26,800 nt of DNA, taken from positions 1-26,800 of the IMG/VR virus record IMGVR_UViG_3300025108_000316. One strand, 5' to 3'. Below are positions 12,940-20,929 of the stretch, in pieces; position 1 is the stretch's first letter; every line of letters starts with the position of its first letter. The position numbers were made by a program, and so were the translations under genes. Below the pieces are notes generated by a model. It was not told the DNA's origin, did no database searches, and saw only the letters and a list, made by a program, of their open reading frames with translations. This stretch comes from a virus.

Positions 12940-13211
12940 AACCTTGGGAGGAATTAAGAAAAAAGCAAGCTACGGAAGTAAAAGAGCTATTAAAAATGTT
13001 TAGCCATTTAACAATAGTTGAAGCCTCAAAAGCAATGGGAATAGATAGCCATGCACTTCGAACACACGCATTTAGATTTGGCGTTGAATTTACCAAAAGC
13101 TACGGAGGAAAAACATCAATAGAAACTGATAAGAAAAAAATAAAAAACCAAAGAATAAGTTTACCTAGAGCTCCTTGGGATGTTCGTGGGGAGGATATTA
13201 AACGACACTAA
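12936..13211 (+). CDS. Putative helix-turn-helix protein
   Basis: A 91-residue basic protein. Residues about 15-50 (VKELLKMFSHLTIVEASKAM, GIDSHALRTHAFRFGVEF) fit a homeodomain-like helix-turn-helix of the kind found in resolvases and small phage regulators. The C-terminal part is basic and proline-rich (KKIKNQRISLPRAPWD). Site-specific DNA binding is likely and could regulate the switch to late genes, but there is no direct evidence for a target. GGAAGGAG precedes the ATG. Confidence 0.68.
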   Translation: MKPWEELRKKQATEVKELLKMFSHLTIVEASKAMGIDSHALRTHAFRFGVEFTKSYGGKTSIETDKKKIKNQRISLPRAPWDVRGEDIKRH

Positions 13212-13280
13212 CAGACACCAACTAAGTTAATGGCATTTGCCTCCCCTTATCATTTATAAAAAAAACGAGCAGTAAATACA

Positions 13281-13487
13281 ATGGAATATTATACTTTAAT
13301 GACTATTGGATATGAATTTATAAACCACCCCATGCAATTTAGCATTTGGTTTTCCAGTGAAAATAAATGTTGGGAAACACTTATGGGTAATAATAATTTA
13401 TATGAGCAAATTAACGCTACTGAAGGCTATTGTCAGGTTAGTGATATAACTTCCTATTTAGTTAAGCCAAAATTACGCCCTTGGTAA
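13281..13487 (+). CDS. Hypothetical protein
   Basis: A 68-residue aromatic-rich protein, MEYYTLMTIGYEFINHPMQF, with a beta-strand-like pattern and no membrane span long enough to be certain. No clear Shine-Dalgarno sequence is present (GAGCAG is the closest). Its stop is immediately adjacent to the endolysin stop on the other strand, with no terminator between them. Confidence 0.5.
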   Translation: MEYYTLMTIGYEFINHPMQFSIWFSSENKCWETLMGNNNLYEQINATEGYCQVSDITSYLVKPKLRPW

Positions 13488-13955
13488 TTATCTAAGTTCA
13501 AAATGTGGACCATCTATAAAAGGCCTTCGCCCCTGAGATCTGCGGAGGTCTACATATTCGTTCATAGCATCTTCCATAGAACCTTCGTAATCACCAATGT
13601 CCTCTATATGCCATGCCGCACCCCATCTAATAGTCCGACCAATTTCTTTTGCCGCACTAGCCATTGCATCAGCTATGTCGTCATATACATTTATCTCCCA
13701 AACAACTTCAGACCCATCGTATGCCACTAAATCAACTGCGTGTGAAAAACCGCTATCTTGTATTAAGTGTTTTGATTTTAATGTTTGGCTTCTACCCATG
13801 TTAAATAGCCGTTGCTGTTCTTCAAGACTTCTTACGCCATACGTAACTCCGAAATCTATTTTTGTGCGATCTATAGCTTTTTTTACTGTTTCCACCAAAT
13901 CAGGATGAACACCCTCTAGTCTGTCTAACGATCTATTTGATAATCTAAATGTCAT
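13488..13955 (-). CDS. Endolysin, peptidase M15 (L-alanyl-D-glutamate peptidase type)
   Basis: A 155-residue zinc peptidase that should cut the peptide stems of peptidoglycan at the end of infection. It shows RSLEEQQRLFNMGRS (43-56), the zinc-site region SKHLIQDSGFSHAVDL (61-76; H63 and D75 as ligands) and a closing GPHFEL with H151. Relative to the usual H-x6-D spacing, H63 and D75 are 12 residues apart, so a short insertion is present. There is no signal peptide, so release needs a holin. It is the last gene of the leftward lysis block, 16 bases after the holin gene, with AGGAAA before its ATG. Confidence 0.9.
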   Translation of the reverse strand: MTFRLSNRSLDRLEGVHPDLVETVKKAIDRTKIDFGVTYGVRSLEEQQRLFNMGRSQTLKSKHLIQDSGFSHAVDLVAYDGSEVVWEINVYDDIADAMASAAKEIGRTIRWGAAWHIEDIGDYEGSMEDAMNEYVDLRRSQGRRPFIDGPHFELR

Positions 13956-13971
13956 TTTAATTTTCCTATAA

Positions 13972-14355
13972 CTATTTTTTAAAAAACTTTGTGGCAGACC
14001 TCACAGCGAAGCTACTGGCAACGATTACTCCTAAAGTATACTGATACCACTCAGGCATACTTTCCAACGCTACAAAGCCCTCCGCAACGATCTGACGGCC
14101 TTTTTCACCTGTGAACACTAAAATTAATGGAATACTGAACAAACCAACCAAATATTCGTCTTTCCATGAGTTTTGAGTGCCTTGCGCCATAATGCGCTCC
14201 CAATCGGCAACCGATGTTTCTTTTGATAGCAATATTTTACTTTTTGCTTCTGCCTCTGTTAGCTTTAATTTGGCTTCTGCCGCTTGTTTGGTTGTTTTCG
14301 CATCGAGCCAAGAGCCTGCTAAACTTGCAACTGGACCTAATAGTTGTGCTATCAT
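13972..14355 (-). CDS. Holin-like membrane protein (GTA_holin_3TM family)
   Basis: A 127-residue protein with an N-terminal hydrophobic segment (LLGPVASLAGSWLDA), an amphipathic Ala/Lys helix, then WKDEYLVGLFSIPLILVFTG, and a final span LGVIVASSFAVRSATKFF. This matches the three-span holins described from alphaproteobacterial gene transfer agents (recalled as PF11351). It should form inner-membrane lesions that release the adjacent M15 endolysin. Its ATG overlaps the upstream stop (ATGA). The family supports an alphaproteobacterial host. Confidence 0.83.
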   Translation of the reverse strand: MIAQLLGPVASLAGSWLDAKTTKQAAEAKLKLTEAEAKSKILLSKETSVADWERIMAQGTQNSWKDEYLVGLFSIPLILVFTGEKGRQIVAEGFVALESMPEWYQYTLGVIVASSFAVRSATKFFKK

Positions 14356-14666
14356 GCGTTTTTATCCCTTATGCTATTAAACCCAAAATAACCGACAACG
14401 ACTCCACTAGCCGCCACAACATAAACGCTTGCTATGTCTGTAATTAAACTTGCCGCCACTTCGAACCCAAGAACAGATGCTAATAAAATAATAAAAGGGT
14501 ATAACAACATCCCCGCGCAACACGCTTTAACAAGTAATCGTTCCGTGTTCCTTTTTTCGTCTGCATCAGCTATTTTTAATCTACGGTCTTCTATTTCGAG
14601 TTGTTGAAACTCTTTTTTACTTAGATTGCCGTTTTTATCTTTATCTAGCTTGTCGAACTCTGTCAT
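14352..14666 (-). CDS. EF-hand-containing membrane protein
   Basis: A 104-residue protein. Residues 8-19, DKDKNGNLSKKE, form a complete EF-hand calcium loop (D1, D3, N5, G6, L8, E12). A charged helix follows, then two hydrophobic spans (about 50-66 and 74-96). Single EF-hands on membrane proteins are uncommon in phages and could make lysis or membrane binding sensitive to calcium. It lies between small membrane genes and the holin, with overlaps to both neighbours, so a lysis-related role is inferred from position. Confidence 0.72.
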   Translation of the reverse strand: MTEFDKLDKDKNGNLSKKEFQQLEIEDRRLKIADADEKRNTERLLVKACCAGMLLYPFIILLASVLGFEVAASLITDIASVYVVAASGVVVGYFGFNSIRDKNA

Positions 14667-14844
14667 TTGCGTACTCCTGACATATGCGCCTACTATATCC
14701 TAATATTATCAAACGTCCATTTTTATCGTATGCCGCCCATTTTTTACCATGCTCTATTACTATTGGGTCGTAATTTCCAAGCACAAAAGTTCTTGACTTG
14801 AGTGGTTTTTCATTACTTTTGCTTTCTTTTTTTCTTCTAGGCAT
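14641..14844 (-). CDS. Hypothetical small basic protein
   Basis: A 67-residue protein starting MPRRKKESKSNEKPLKSRTF and containing DPIVIEHGKKWAAYDKNGRL, then ILGYSRRICQEYANDRVRQ. The second half reads as a small beta/alpha domain. The ribosome binding site is weak (GGA only 3 bases from the ATG). It overlaps the upstream gene by 85 bases in another frame and the EF-hand gene by 26. Both overlapping frames look protein-like, so I keep both. Confidence 0.55.
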   Translation of the reverse strand: MPRRKKESKSNEKPLKSRTFVLGNYDPIVIEHGKKWAAYDKNGRLIILGYSRRICQEYANDRVRQAR

Positions 14845-14930
14845 TCGTCCATACTTGGAAATGTGGATATTTGGTAAAAACGTAAGTTATCTGTATTTAC
14901 AAATTGGATAAAAACCAAAACATAAATCAT
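14760..14930 (-). CDS. Short exported or membrane-anchored protein with two cysteines
   Basis: A 56-residue protein: hydrophobic N-terminus MIYVLVFIQF, then RFYQISTFPSMDECLEEKKK and a second cysteine in LLCLEITTQ. The FPSMDEC...C pattern is typical of small periplasmic proteins with one disulfide. The ATG at 14930 is chosen because it overlaps the upstream TGA (ATGA); a TTG at 14957 would add nine residues. Its 3' half shares DNA with the next gene in another frame, an arrangement reminiscent of nested spanin genes, although the products do not match spanins. Confidence 0.55.
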   Translation of the reverse strand: MIYVLVFIQFVNTDNLRFYQISTFPSMDECLEEKKKAKVMKNHSSQELLCLEITTQ

Positions 14931-15385
14931 GGCAAGTAATCCCAAATATCTAGCCAACCCATATGATGCAAATATGCCGTAGAGCCAATAACAGCCGCAG
15001 TGAGTAACAAAATGATAGAAACCGCAGTAAGTGCTAAGTCAGCACGTTCTTGCGCCTCACGCCTCGCCCTAGCTTCTGCCTCACGCTTTTCGGCTAATAC
15101 TTCTCTGCGAATTTTCAAAAGTTCTAAGTATTTTGACCGTCCGTAGGTTTGGGTAATCCACTCTTTAAGCTCTTCTTCTGCCTCAGCCGCCTGTCGGAGT
15201 TTCGCCCATCTATCCAACGCCGTAGCATTTGCACTTTTGCTTGATACACCTTTTTTCTGTAACGTTTTCTTAGCTTGGTCAGTTGCGTCGAAGAATTGTC
15301 CAATCTGCTTACTAAGCCCTGCTATGGATTTACCTGCGGCAAGCCCTGTCTTTATGCCTGCAAGAATTGTTAAAGGGTCCACCAC
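14927..15385 (-). CDS. Coiled-coil protein with a C-terminal membrane span
   Basis: A 152-residue protein: Gly/Ala-rich N-terminus (VDPLTILAGIKTGLAAGKSI), long charged helices (about 40-115, with EKREAEARARREAQERAD) and one span near 118-138 (AVSIILLLTAAVIGSTAYL). I have the impression that the N-terminus recurs in marine phage proteins near capsid or lysis genes. The role is unknown; a membrane-tethered lysis or ejection accessory is possible. The start is a GTG at 15385, overlapping the upstream TAG (TAGTG). Confidence 0.7.
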   Translation of the reverse strand: MVDPLTILAGIKTGLAAGKSIAGLSKQIGQFFDATDQAKKTLQKKGVSSKSANATALDRWAKLRQAAEAEEELKEWITQTYGRSKYLELLKIRREVLAEKREAEARARREAQERADLALTAVSIILLLTAAVIGSTAYLHHMGWLDIWDYLP

Positions 15386-15777
15386 TAAATCCCATCGTTA
15401 CGAGCAAACTCTACAGTCTTTTCTAATATAGCAATACGAGATTGGAGCTTAATAATTTCCATCATATGACTAGCCATGCCACCCATATCCTCATTGATCA
15501 TGTCAATATCTTCCCAGATCTCATTGTCACCATCTTCCATGTCCTCATAAAACTCAGCAAGGATGTCAATCATTTCATCTATATTCATTTTATTCTGCTC
15601 AATATCTCTGACCATATTAACCTTGTCAGTTGTATTGCTTTCAGCATTAAGCACAGAAACAGTTGCCTCAAGATTAGATATTATAGAAGCTTGCTCACTA
15701 GCATACCAAACCATTCCACCCAAGCTAGAGCATATTACCCCAATGACTGCTATGTTTACCTTGGGAAGTTTGTCCAC
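15385..15777 (-). CDS. Inner-membrane-anchored coiled-coil protein (spanin-like?)
   Basis: A 130-residue protein: an N-terminal span (VNIAVIGVICSSLGGMVWYA, residues 7-26) followed by an acidic coiled coil (SIISNLEATVSVLNAESN through IKLQSRIAILEKTVEFA). The layout, a short N-terminal anchor and periplasmic coiled coil, resembles the inner-membrane subunit of spanins, but an accompanying lipoprotein is not identified. The start is GTG at 15777; an ATG at residue 22 would destroy the membrane span. Confidence 0.65.
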   Translation of the reverse strand: MDKLPKVNIAVIGVICSSLGGMVWYASEQASIISNLEATVSVLNAESNTTDKVNMVRDIEQNKMNIDEMIDILAEFYEDMEDGDNEIWEDIDMINEDMGGMASHMMEIIKLQSRIAILEKTVEFARNDGI

Positions 15778-15781
15778 ATCA

Positions 15782-15973
15782 TTATCCCATAATGCTCATT
15801 CTAATAAGCAATAATAAACTTGCTCCAGTTATTGCTATCATTATAGTCTCCATGCGCTTCATTCTATTATACAAATCTTTAAACTGAATTTTCATTTCTG
15901 TTTTGATTTCTATAATTTGCTTTTCCAACGCATCAATCCTATCATGTGCAGATTGCACTGTTTTTTTATTCAT
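15782..15973 (-). CDS. Small coiled-coil protein with C-terminal anchor
   Basis: A 63-residue protein: a coiled coil (SAHDRIDALEKQIIEIKTEM, KIQFKDLYNRMKRME) followed by a C-terminal hydrophobic segment (TIMIAITGASLLLLIRMSIM). Such tail-anchored coiled coils are common beside phage holins and can be class-II holins or haemolysin XhlA-like proteins. It lies 5 bases downstream of a virion-type gene and 5 bases before the next, in a tight operon. The ribosome binding site is weak. Confidence 0.65.
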   Translation of the reverse strand: MNKKTVQSAHDRIDALEKQIIEIKTEMKIQFKDLYNRMKRMETIMIAITGASLLLLIRMSIMG

Positions 15974-15978
15974 TGCTT

Positions 15979-16254
15979 TTAATACCCATTAGCCACTAGT
16001 TTACTAAACTCACCTGACATTAATTTCTTTTTGCAGTATTCATTAAACTCTTCACTGCCTAATTTAGCACCACATTCCTTCATCCACATTTCAATAACAA
16101 CAAAAGGTATAGACCCTGCAAGCCTCATATCCGACTTGCGGTTATGGCCATCTATGTTGCGCTCTTTGTTAAAATCTAAAATGTCTTGAATATCTTGACT
16201 ACGGTTAATTACAATTTTGCCATCTTCATCAAAATATTTTGTTTGTACGCTCAT
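15979..16254 (-). CDS. Conserved phage protein next to the capsid gene
   Basis: A 91-residue protein. It holds QDIQDILDFNKERNIDGHNR, then SDMRLAGSIPFVVIEMWMKE, and a basic closing FNEYCKKKLMSGEFSKLVAN. I recall this pattern (ILxxNKxxR, SxDMRxxxSIPxxVxxxW) as a small conserved protein of podoviruses found just after the major capsid gene; its function is undefined. It starts in an ATGA overlap with the upstream gene. A structural or assembly role is inferred from position. Confidence 0.7.
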   Translation of the reverse strand: MSVQTKYFDEDGKIVINRSQDIQDILDFNKERNIDGHNRKSDMRLAGSIPFVVIEMWMKECGAKLGSEEFNEYCKKKLMSGEFSKLVANGY

Positions 16255-16508
16255 TTTTTAGCTTTCTTTTTCTTTGGCGCTTTGCCACCTTCCCAAGCCT
16301 CATTTACATCAGGAGTTGATGGATCGTCACTTTGAACCTGTCCTTTTGCGTTTCTTGCTCTTTTAGGTTTTGATGCGCTAATCTCTAATGCCATGCCTGC
16401 TTCAACCATAGCTTTCCCTGTTTCATCATCCAGTTCTATCTCTTGCCCTTGAGCGCATGGACTACCGTTTGCCCAAGGATTTCTGTCTGAGGTTATTTTA
16501 ATTTTCAT
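16251..16508 (-). CDS. Small protein with lysine-rich tail
   Basis: An 85-residue protein: MKIKITSDRNPWANGSPCAQ, then GQEIELDDETGKAMVEAGMA, and a basic tail KAPKKKKAKK. The start at 16508 has GGGAG upstream; longer in-frame starts would extend through the capsid terminator and into the capsid gene. The compact beta-rich first half with AxxxxxAGxA resembles short proteins found beside phage head-completion genes. It probably acts in the head, by position. Confidence 0.68.
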   Translation of the reverse strand: MKIKITSDRNPWANGSPCAQGQEIELDDETGKAMVEAGMALEISASKPKRARNAKGQVQSDDPSTPDVNEAWEGGKAPKKKKAKK

Positions 16509-16522
16509 GTTGATCTCCCAAT

Positions 16523-16554
16523 AAAGGTGATGGGGCATTTCTGCCCCACCTTTT
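16523..16554 (-). terminator. Hairpin after the major capsid gene
   Basis: On the minus strand, AAAGGTGGGGCA, loop GAAA, then TGCCCC with a short bulge and ACCTTT form a long stem-loop immediately downstream of the capsid stop. Only a short U-rich tail (TTTATT) follows, so partial termination is likely. This would lower expression of the small downstream genes relative to capsid. The opposite strand also ends T-rich. Confidence 0.7.
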
Positions 16555-16557
16555 ATC

Positions 16558-17550
16558 TTATGAAGCGTTAATATCTGCCACGATACCATGTGCTTTCTGC
16601 GAAGTAACTTGCAAGCCGTACTCACAGCTAATCAAGCGGCGTTCTGATAAGCCAGTTTTGGCGAGTGGTTCCTGTTTTGCAGTTTGCAGGTAAGCAACTT
16701 CAGCAAATGATGGATCAAGAACAAGAACATCAGGTGTATAATCTACACTTGATACTGTTCTGACACGCATATGTCTGTTAGGCACAATTTGCACTTCTCC
16801 AAAATCAGAAATATAAATATCGACCGCAGCTGTTAATTTTTTTCCATCCACTTCTTGGAATTTAGTTGCGTTACCAGTAAAGGTAGATATTTTTTGTTTT
16901 TGCGCTGAACCACACATAACAATAGTAGGTGTAGCCCCTGCGTTCCAACAATCAGCAATCACGCCTTTTAAAAGTGCTTCTGTAATAGGACGTAAAGTCC
17001 CATCTGTTGCCGCAGCATTAACAAAACCGCTTTCACCACTTCCTGATGTTGTGCCGTTAGCACCTGAAGCACCACGCGATACGTTAGAAGTAAGATACGC
17101 AGGCAAACCCGCGGTTGCTCTAGCTGTACCAGATGCACCCGCATTTGCGGCTACGTTTGATAAAAGCATAGCTTCCATGTCACGCTTTAGCTCAGAAAGC
17201 TTATATGCAACTTGTTTTGCCACTGTTTGGGCGTTAGCAACACCATTTACAGCTTGGTTAGTAGAAGAAACTTCCACAACTTTAGCTGAAATTTGTGTGT
17301 AGCCACCTTTACGAACAGCATTAGTTGGTGCTGTGTTAGATAAACCAACGTCACCCTCTATCTGTCTGTTTGCACCAGTTGCGGCTAGGTCAACTTCACT
17401 CCACTCAAAGAATGTATTGTCAACATTGCGTGTTCCAATAGTAGACATCAGTAATGTCTCTGTTGGCGTGATAGAGGCCATCGCTTCCGATAGGTCCTCT
17501 CTTATTGTTGAAACATCGTATGTTTCGTTTGTATTGGCTGTAACGGCCAT
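16558..17550 (-). CDS. Major capsid protein, SU10-type (DUF5309)
   Basis: A 330-residue protein. The N-terminus carries STIREDLSEAMASITPTETLLMSTIG and TFFEWSEVDLAA, typical of the SU10 major capsid family with an HK97 fold. Then QISAKVVEVSSTNQAVNGVA, the long spine helix region YKLSELKRDMEAMLLSN, a Gly/Ala/Ser-rich loop, and C-terminal strands (DIYISDFGEVQIVPNRHM, DVLVLDPSFAEVAYLQ). Hundreds of copies form the icosahedral shell. The gene follows scaffold and portal and is followed by a hairpin, a usual arrangement for a highly expressed gene. AAAGGAC precedes the ATG. Confidence 0.92.
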   Translation of the reverse strand: MAVTANTNETYDVSTIREDLSEAMASITPTETLLMSTIGTRNVDNTFFEWSEVDLAATGANRQIEGDVGLSNTAPTNAVRKGGYTQISAKVVEVSSTNQAVNGVANAQTVAKQVAYKLSELKRDMEAMLLSNVAANAGASGTARATAGLPAYLTSNVSRGASGANGTTSGSGESGFVNAAATDGTLRPITEALLKGVIADCWNAGATPTIVMCGSAQKQKISTFTGNATKFQEVDGKKLTAAVDIYISDFGEVQIVPNRHMRVRTVSSVDYTPDVLVLDPSFAEVAYLQTAKQEPLAKTGLSERRLISCEYGLQVTSQKAHGIVADINAS

Positions 17551-17563
17551 GATAAAGTCCTTT

Positions 17564-18562
17564 CTAAGACAAGAGAAATTTAGCTACGTCATCAACGGAG
17601 CCAGAATTTTGCATTTTAGAACGTGCTTCTTTTTGCTTAACTACTTTTGCTCCACTAGCTGTTTTTTTCGCACCCGCTTTAACCATCGGCCTTGCGCCTT
17701 TAGTTTTTTCAACAACTTTAGTTTTTGAAGTTTGCAGTTTGCGATAGGCTACGGCATCACGCATAATCTTAAATTCCCAAGTGTGTTTCAGACTACCTAA
17801 TATTTGCGGAGGAACTTGATAGTAATCAAGAGCCACAGTTTGAATGTCTTTCAAAATTTTTGGACCTTTTTCTGGATCATTCAATTCTGGCATTTCCTGC
17901 CGTAATATATCAGCTTGATCTGACGCATATTTTTGGTCTTGTTCAAACATTATACGCTCGTTAGCTTTAGCTTGTTCATTGGCTTGCGCCTTAAAATTAC
18001 TAAATGCTTCAACGTCTTGCCGATATTGCTCCATTTGCTCCAAATAACCTAAAGGGTCACTCTGTTGGAGCTCCTTATTTGGCATTATTGGCTTTTGTGG
18101 CACATCACCGTTTTCTAGTGCTTGCAAAATTTCGTTAAGTTTAACACGATCTTCTTGCAATGATTGGGTAGTTTGCTCTAGTTCTTTTTTAACTCTAGCA
18201 TTATCTTCCATACCCTTTTGGATGTAGTCTTGTCCTGCGGCACTTCGCTTTAGCTCCCCAATGGTTGCCTTCTTAATTTCGCCATCGCTTTTATACTCTA
18301 GCTCCATATCATCAGAAAGTTCATAGGGAACGGCTGTATCCTCATCTAGCCCATCCTCATCCACGATTTCTTCTAATTCATCGCTTTCGTGGTCAGCGAC
18401 ATCTTCACTTTCCGCTACTTCAACCGTTTCTTCAGTTTCAGTGTCCTGAGGTTCCTCAATAACAGCTTCCGCAACTTCGTTAAGATTTTCTTGTTCTTGT
18501 GGTGGCTGTGATATTAAATTAGCAATATCTTCCAGACTACCAGTTGTAGGTTCAGTGCTCAT
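17564..18562 (-). CDS. Scaffolding protein
   Basis: A 332-residue protein: very acidic N-terminal third (EEPQDTETEETVEVAESED and more), a long helical middle (VKKELEQTTQSLQEDRVKLN, YLEQMEQYRQDVEAFSNFKA) and a strongly basic C-terminus (TKTKVVEKTKGARP, AGAKKTASGAKVVKQKEAR). This charge layout and the position between portal and capsid genes match podovirus scaffolds, which template prohead assembly and bind capsid through a basic C-terminal segment. It overlaps the upstream small gene by 11 bases. Confidence 0.85.
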   Translation of the reverse strand: MSTEPTTGSLEDIANLISQPPQEQENLNEVAEAVIEEPQDTETEETVEVAESEDVADHESDELEEIVDEDGLDEDTAVPYELSDDMELEYKSDGEIKKATIGELKRSAAGQDYIQKGMEDNARVKKELEQTTQSLQEDRVKLNEILQALENGDVPQKPIMPNKELQQSDPLGYLEQMEQYRQDVEAFSNFKAQANEQAKANERIMFEQDQKYASDQADILRQEMPELNDPEKGPKILKDIQTVALDYYQVPPQILGSLKHTWEFKIMRDAVAYRKLQTSKTKVVEKTKGARPMVKAGAKKTASGAKVVKQKEARSKMQNSGSVDDVAKFLLS

Positions 18563-18800
18563 TGGCGTGCCGTTCCTTTCTTTCTATGAGTTTTTCAGCA
18601 TTTATATCTGCTTGCAAAAGGTACTCAATTTCATTTAACGCCCGATAAATGGCGTGAGCATCCTCACGTTTTTCCACCTCTGGCGCACTCGTATTTGCCA
18701 TCAACCGCATTTGGTTTTCTCGCAAATCCTTCATAATGCCTTGAAATTCATCGCTATTTAATAAATTTCTGGCTCTAATAGCTCGTTTCTTGTAATCCAT
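18552..18800 (-). CDS. Small helical protein between portal and scaffold
   Basis: An 82-residue, highly charged helical protein: MDYKKRAIRARNLLNSDEFQ, GIMKDLRENQMRLMANTSAP and AIYRALNEIEYLLQADINAE. It overlaps portal by 26 bases and scaffold by 11, so it is translated with them. No family name is recalled with confidence. A chaperone or head-assembly role is suggested only by position. Confidence 0.7.
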   Translation of the reverse strand: MDYKKRAIRARNLLNSDEFQGIMKDLRENQMRLMANTSAPEVEKREDAHAIYRALNEIEYLLQADINAEKLIERKERHANEH

Positions 18801-20919
18801 CCATCATTTCTTTGTTGTGTGGTCTTACCTTATCTTGTTCGGCTTTTATTGCCGTTGTGTCAACTGCAGTTTCATATTTACCCAATATTTCAGCTACCTT
18901 AACAGCTAAATCTTGAACCATTTCATCACGCTGTAAATCATCTTTCATACCTAATTCGTGCATTCTAAACTGATTATCACTTGCGGCTTTTTGTGCATCT
19001 AGTTGTAGTTTAGCCATATCAACTTGTGCTTTTGTTTGTGCCTTCATTTGTTCAGTTGCCATAAACGCTTGATTAGGGTCTGTTTGCTGTTGACCTTGTT
19101 GCATCATTTGCGCTTGCTGTTGTGCTTGTTGTTGTTTTTGCGAAAGTAATTCTTGTTCTTTTTCCATTGTTACTGGTAAATAATAACGATCTGAATTTTT
19201 TAAACCAACGCTGTTAAGTAAATCAGATAGTGTATTTCTAACATTTGTCATAGTAACCAGACCGTTTTGTGGTCCATATTGTTGCCAAACGTTCATTTGC
19301 ATTTGTAACGTTTCTCTTAAAACAGCGGCTTTTTCTTGCTCTCTACCAGTACCAATCCCAACATTAACAATCATGTCAGCTTCTAAATCCCAACTTCTAG
19401 GGTCTACTGGGACAAATTCGTTATTTAATCTTATAATTTCTTCTTTATCAGAATTATTTATGATGCAATTAGCTATGAGTTTAAATAACCTTCTCATGCC
19501 GCCTTCAGCTAAATTTCTTGCTATAACTTCTGCTTGGCCTGCCGCACCCTGCATTGTAGCGGCTATAGCCGTTGCGCTTGCAGATTGTAAAACGTCAGCA
19601 TTTAAACCTTGTGAAGCGCGGCTTACACCTGTTTTGTTTTCTACTAAGCTATCAAAATATTGAAGTGCAGGCAGCGTAGAGCCTGCCGTAAAAGGAACGA
19701 CTTGCTCTCTAATAGACCCCGCTTGCTTTACTCTTACTATTCTTCCAATTTCGTTATTAAGCAAATCATCAACTGAAACTTGGCCATCTACTATTTCAAG
19801 ACCTGGATTGTTAGTTAATGCAACGTTATCTAACACACCTCTAAGCATCGATGTCGCGGCATCTTGATCGTCCATAACCAAATCAACTAAACTGCTTCCA
19901 AAAAAAGCGTGTGGCTCTGGATCAACTTCAAATATTGCAAAAGGAATTTCGTCTGCTAATTCACAAGATAAAACTTTATAACTCGAACCGCCTAAAATAA
20001 ACCGATACATTAACGGCTTTCCAGTTCCTTCTTTATCAATTTTCATATAAGCTTCAGTAACAATAACTTTTCTACTGGTTGGGTCAACACTTTCGTCATC
20101 GCCTTCGTCAACAGCGTAATTTCTACGTTCAAACTCACTTTCAGCTTCAAAGGTTGACATATTACCTTGCAAGTTATGAACATCTTCATGTTCAAATCCC
20201 ATTTCCGTTAAATCACCAATAGTCATATCTGTTCTATGACCAACCACAAAAAAATCTTCAATACTTCGTGCGTTTCTATCTACAAAGAACTCTTCTGGGG
20301 GAATAGAAATAATAGAAATGTCACCTTTAGTTACGGTGCGACTTATTTTTGCATCGTGTATAACGGTTTCAACTTCTAATCCTTCTTCCTCTAGTGAGCC
20401 TTCAACGTTTTTTGTATGTTCTAAAACTGTAATTTCATCTGGCTGTATTAAGAAATTAAATTCTTCGTCCGTCAAATTTCTAAACTCATGTATTACATTT
20501 TTTGTATTATCTTCATACATAACTTTTGCAATGCCACACTTCTTAACCATCGCATCTTGGAAAACATCATTGAGCAACCTATAACCGTTATTTTGCATAA
20601 ATTTATAATTTGCAAATTTAGTCATTTGTTCGCAAACTTGAACATCTTCAGGCATACGAGGAACAAATTCAACAACGTTTTCAGTGCTTAGGAAAACACG
20701 TTGTATAGATGGCTTTAAACTTTTAACAACTTCACGGCATTTAGTAGCGACCACCCTAGAGCGGCCTTCCTCGTAACCAATATCAACTTCGCCATCGTAA
20801 TAACGTTGAGACTTTAGTCTTGGCTCAGTTATTTCTGCCTCTATGAAGTCAACGGCATCTTCAACAGCTTTTTGAATAATGCCTTGTACTGTCTCGTCAT
20901 CCATTGCCTCAATTTTCAT
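18775..20919 (-). CDS. Portal protein
   Basis: A 714-residue protein, a typical length for podovirus portals. It opens with helical VQGIIQKAVEDAVDFIEAEI and the recognisable YYDGEVDIGYEEGRSRVVATK, EVVKSLKPSIQRVFLSTENV, VEFVPRMPED, TKFANYKFMQNNGYRLLNDV; a middle stem region includes PFAIFEVDPEPHAFFGSSLVD and a later helical crown. Residues about 590-630 are a Gln-rich coiled coil, followed by charged helices. Twelve copies form the DNA entry ring at the capsid vertex and bind TerL during packaging and the adaptor afterwards. It lies upstream of scaffold and capsid, as expected. AAGGAATA precedes the ATG. Confidence 0.92.
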   Translation of the reverse strand: MKIEAMDDETVQGIIQKAVEDAVDFIEAEITEPRLKSQRYYDGEVDIGYEEGRSRVVATKCREVVKSLKPSIQRVFLSTENVVEFVPRMPEDVQVCEQMTKFANYKFMQNNGYRLLNDVFQDAMVKKCGIAKVMYEDNTKNVIHEFRNLTDEEFNFLIQPDEITVLEHTKNVEGSLEEEGLEVETVIHDAKISRTVTKGDISIISIPPEEFFVDRNARSIEDFFVVGHRTDMTIGDLTEMGFEHEDVHNLQGNMSTFEAESEFERRNYAVDEGDDESVDPTSRKVIVTEAYMKIDKEGTGKPLMYRFILGGSSYKVLSCELADEIPFAIFEVDPEPHAFFGSSLVDLVMDDQDAATSMLRGVLDNVALTNNPGLEIVDGQVSVDDLLNNEIGRIVRVKQAGSIREQVVPFTAGSTLPALQYFDSLVENKTGVSRASQGLNADVLQSASATAIAATMQGAAGQAEVIARNLAEGGMRRLFKLIANCIINNSDKEEIIRLNNEFVPVDPRSWDLEADMIVNVGIGTGREQEKAAVLRETLQMQMNVWQQYGPQNGLVTMTNVRNTLSDLLNSVGLKNSDRYYLPVTMEKEQELLSQKQQQAQQQAQMMQQGQQQTDPNQAFMATEQMKAQTKAQVDMAKLQLDAQKAASDNQFRMHELGMKDDLQRDEMVQDLAVKVAEILGKYETAVDTTAIKAEQDKVRPHNKEMMDGLQETSY

Positions 20920-20929
20920 TGTATATTCC

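Noticed and set aside
16509-16625. Longer start for the gene at 16251-16508
   Set aside because: It would read through the hairpin and the capsid gene end; the ATG at 16508 has a GGGAG ribosome binding site.
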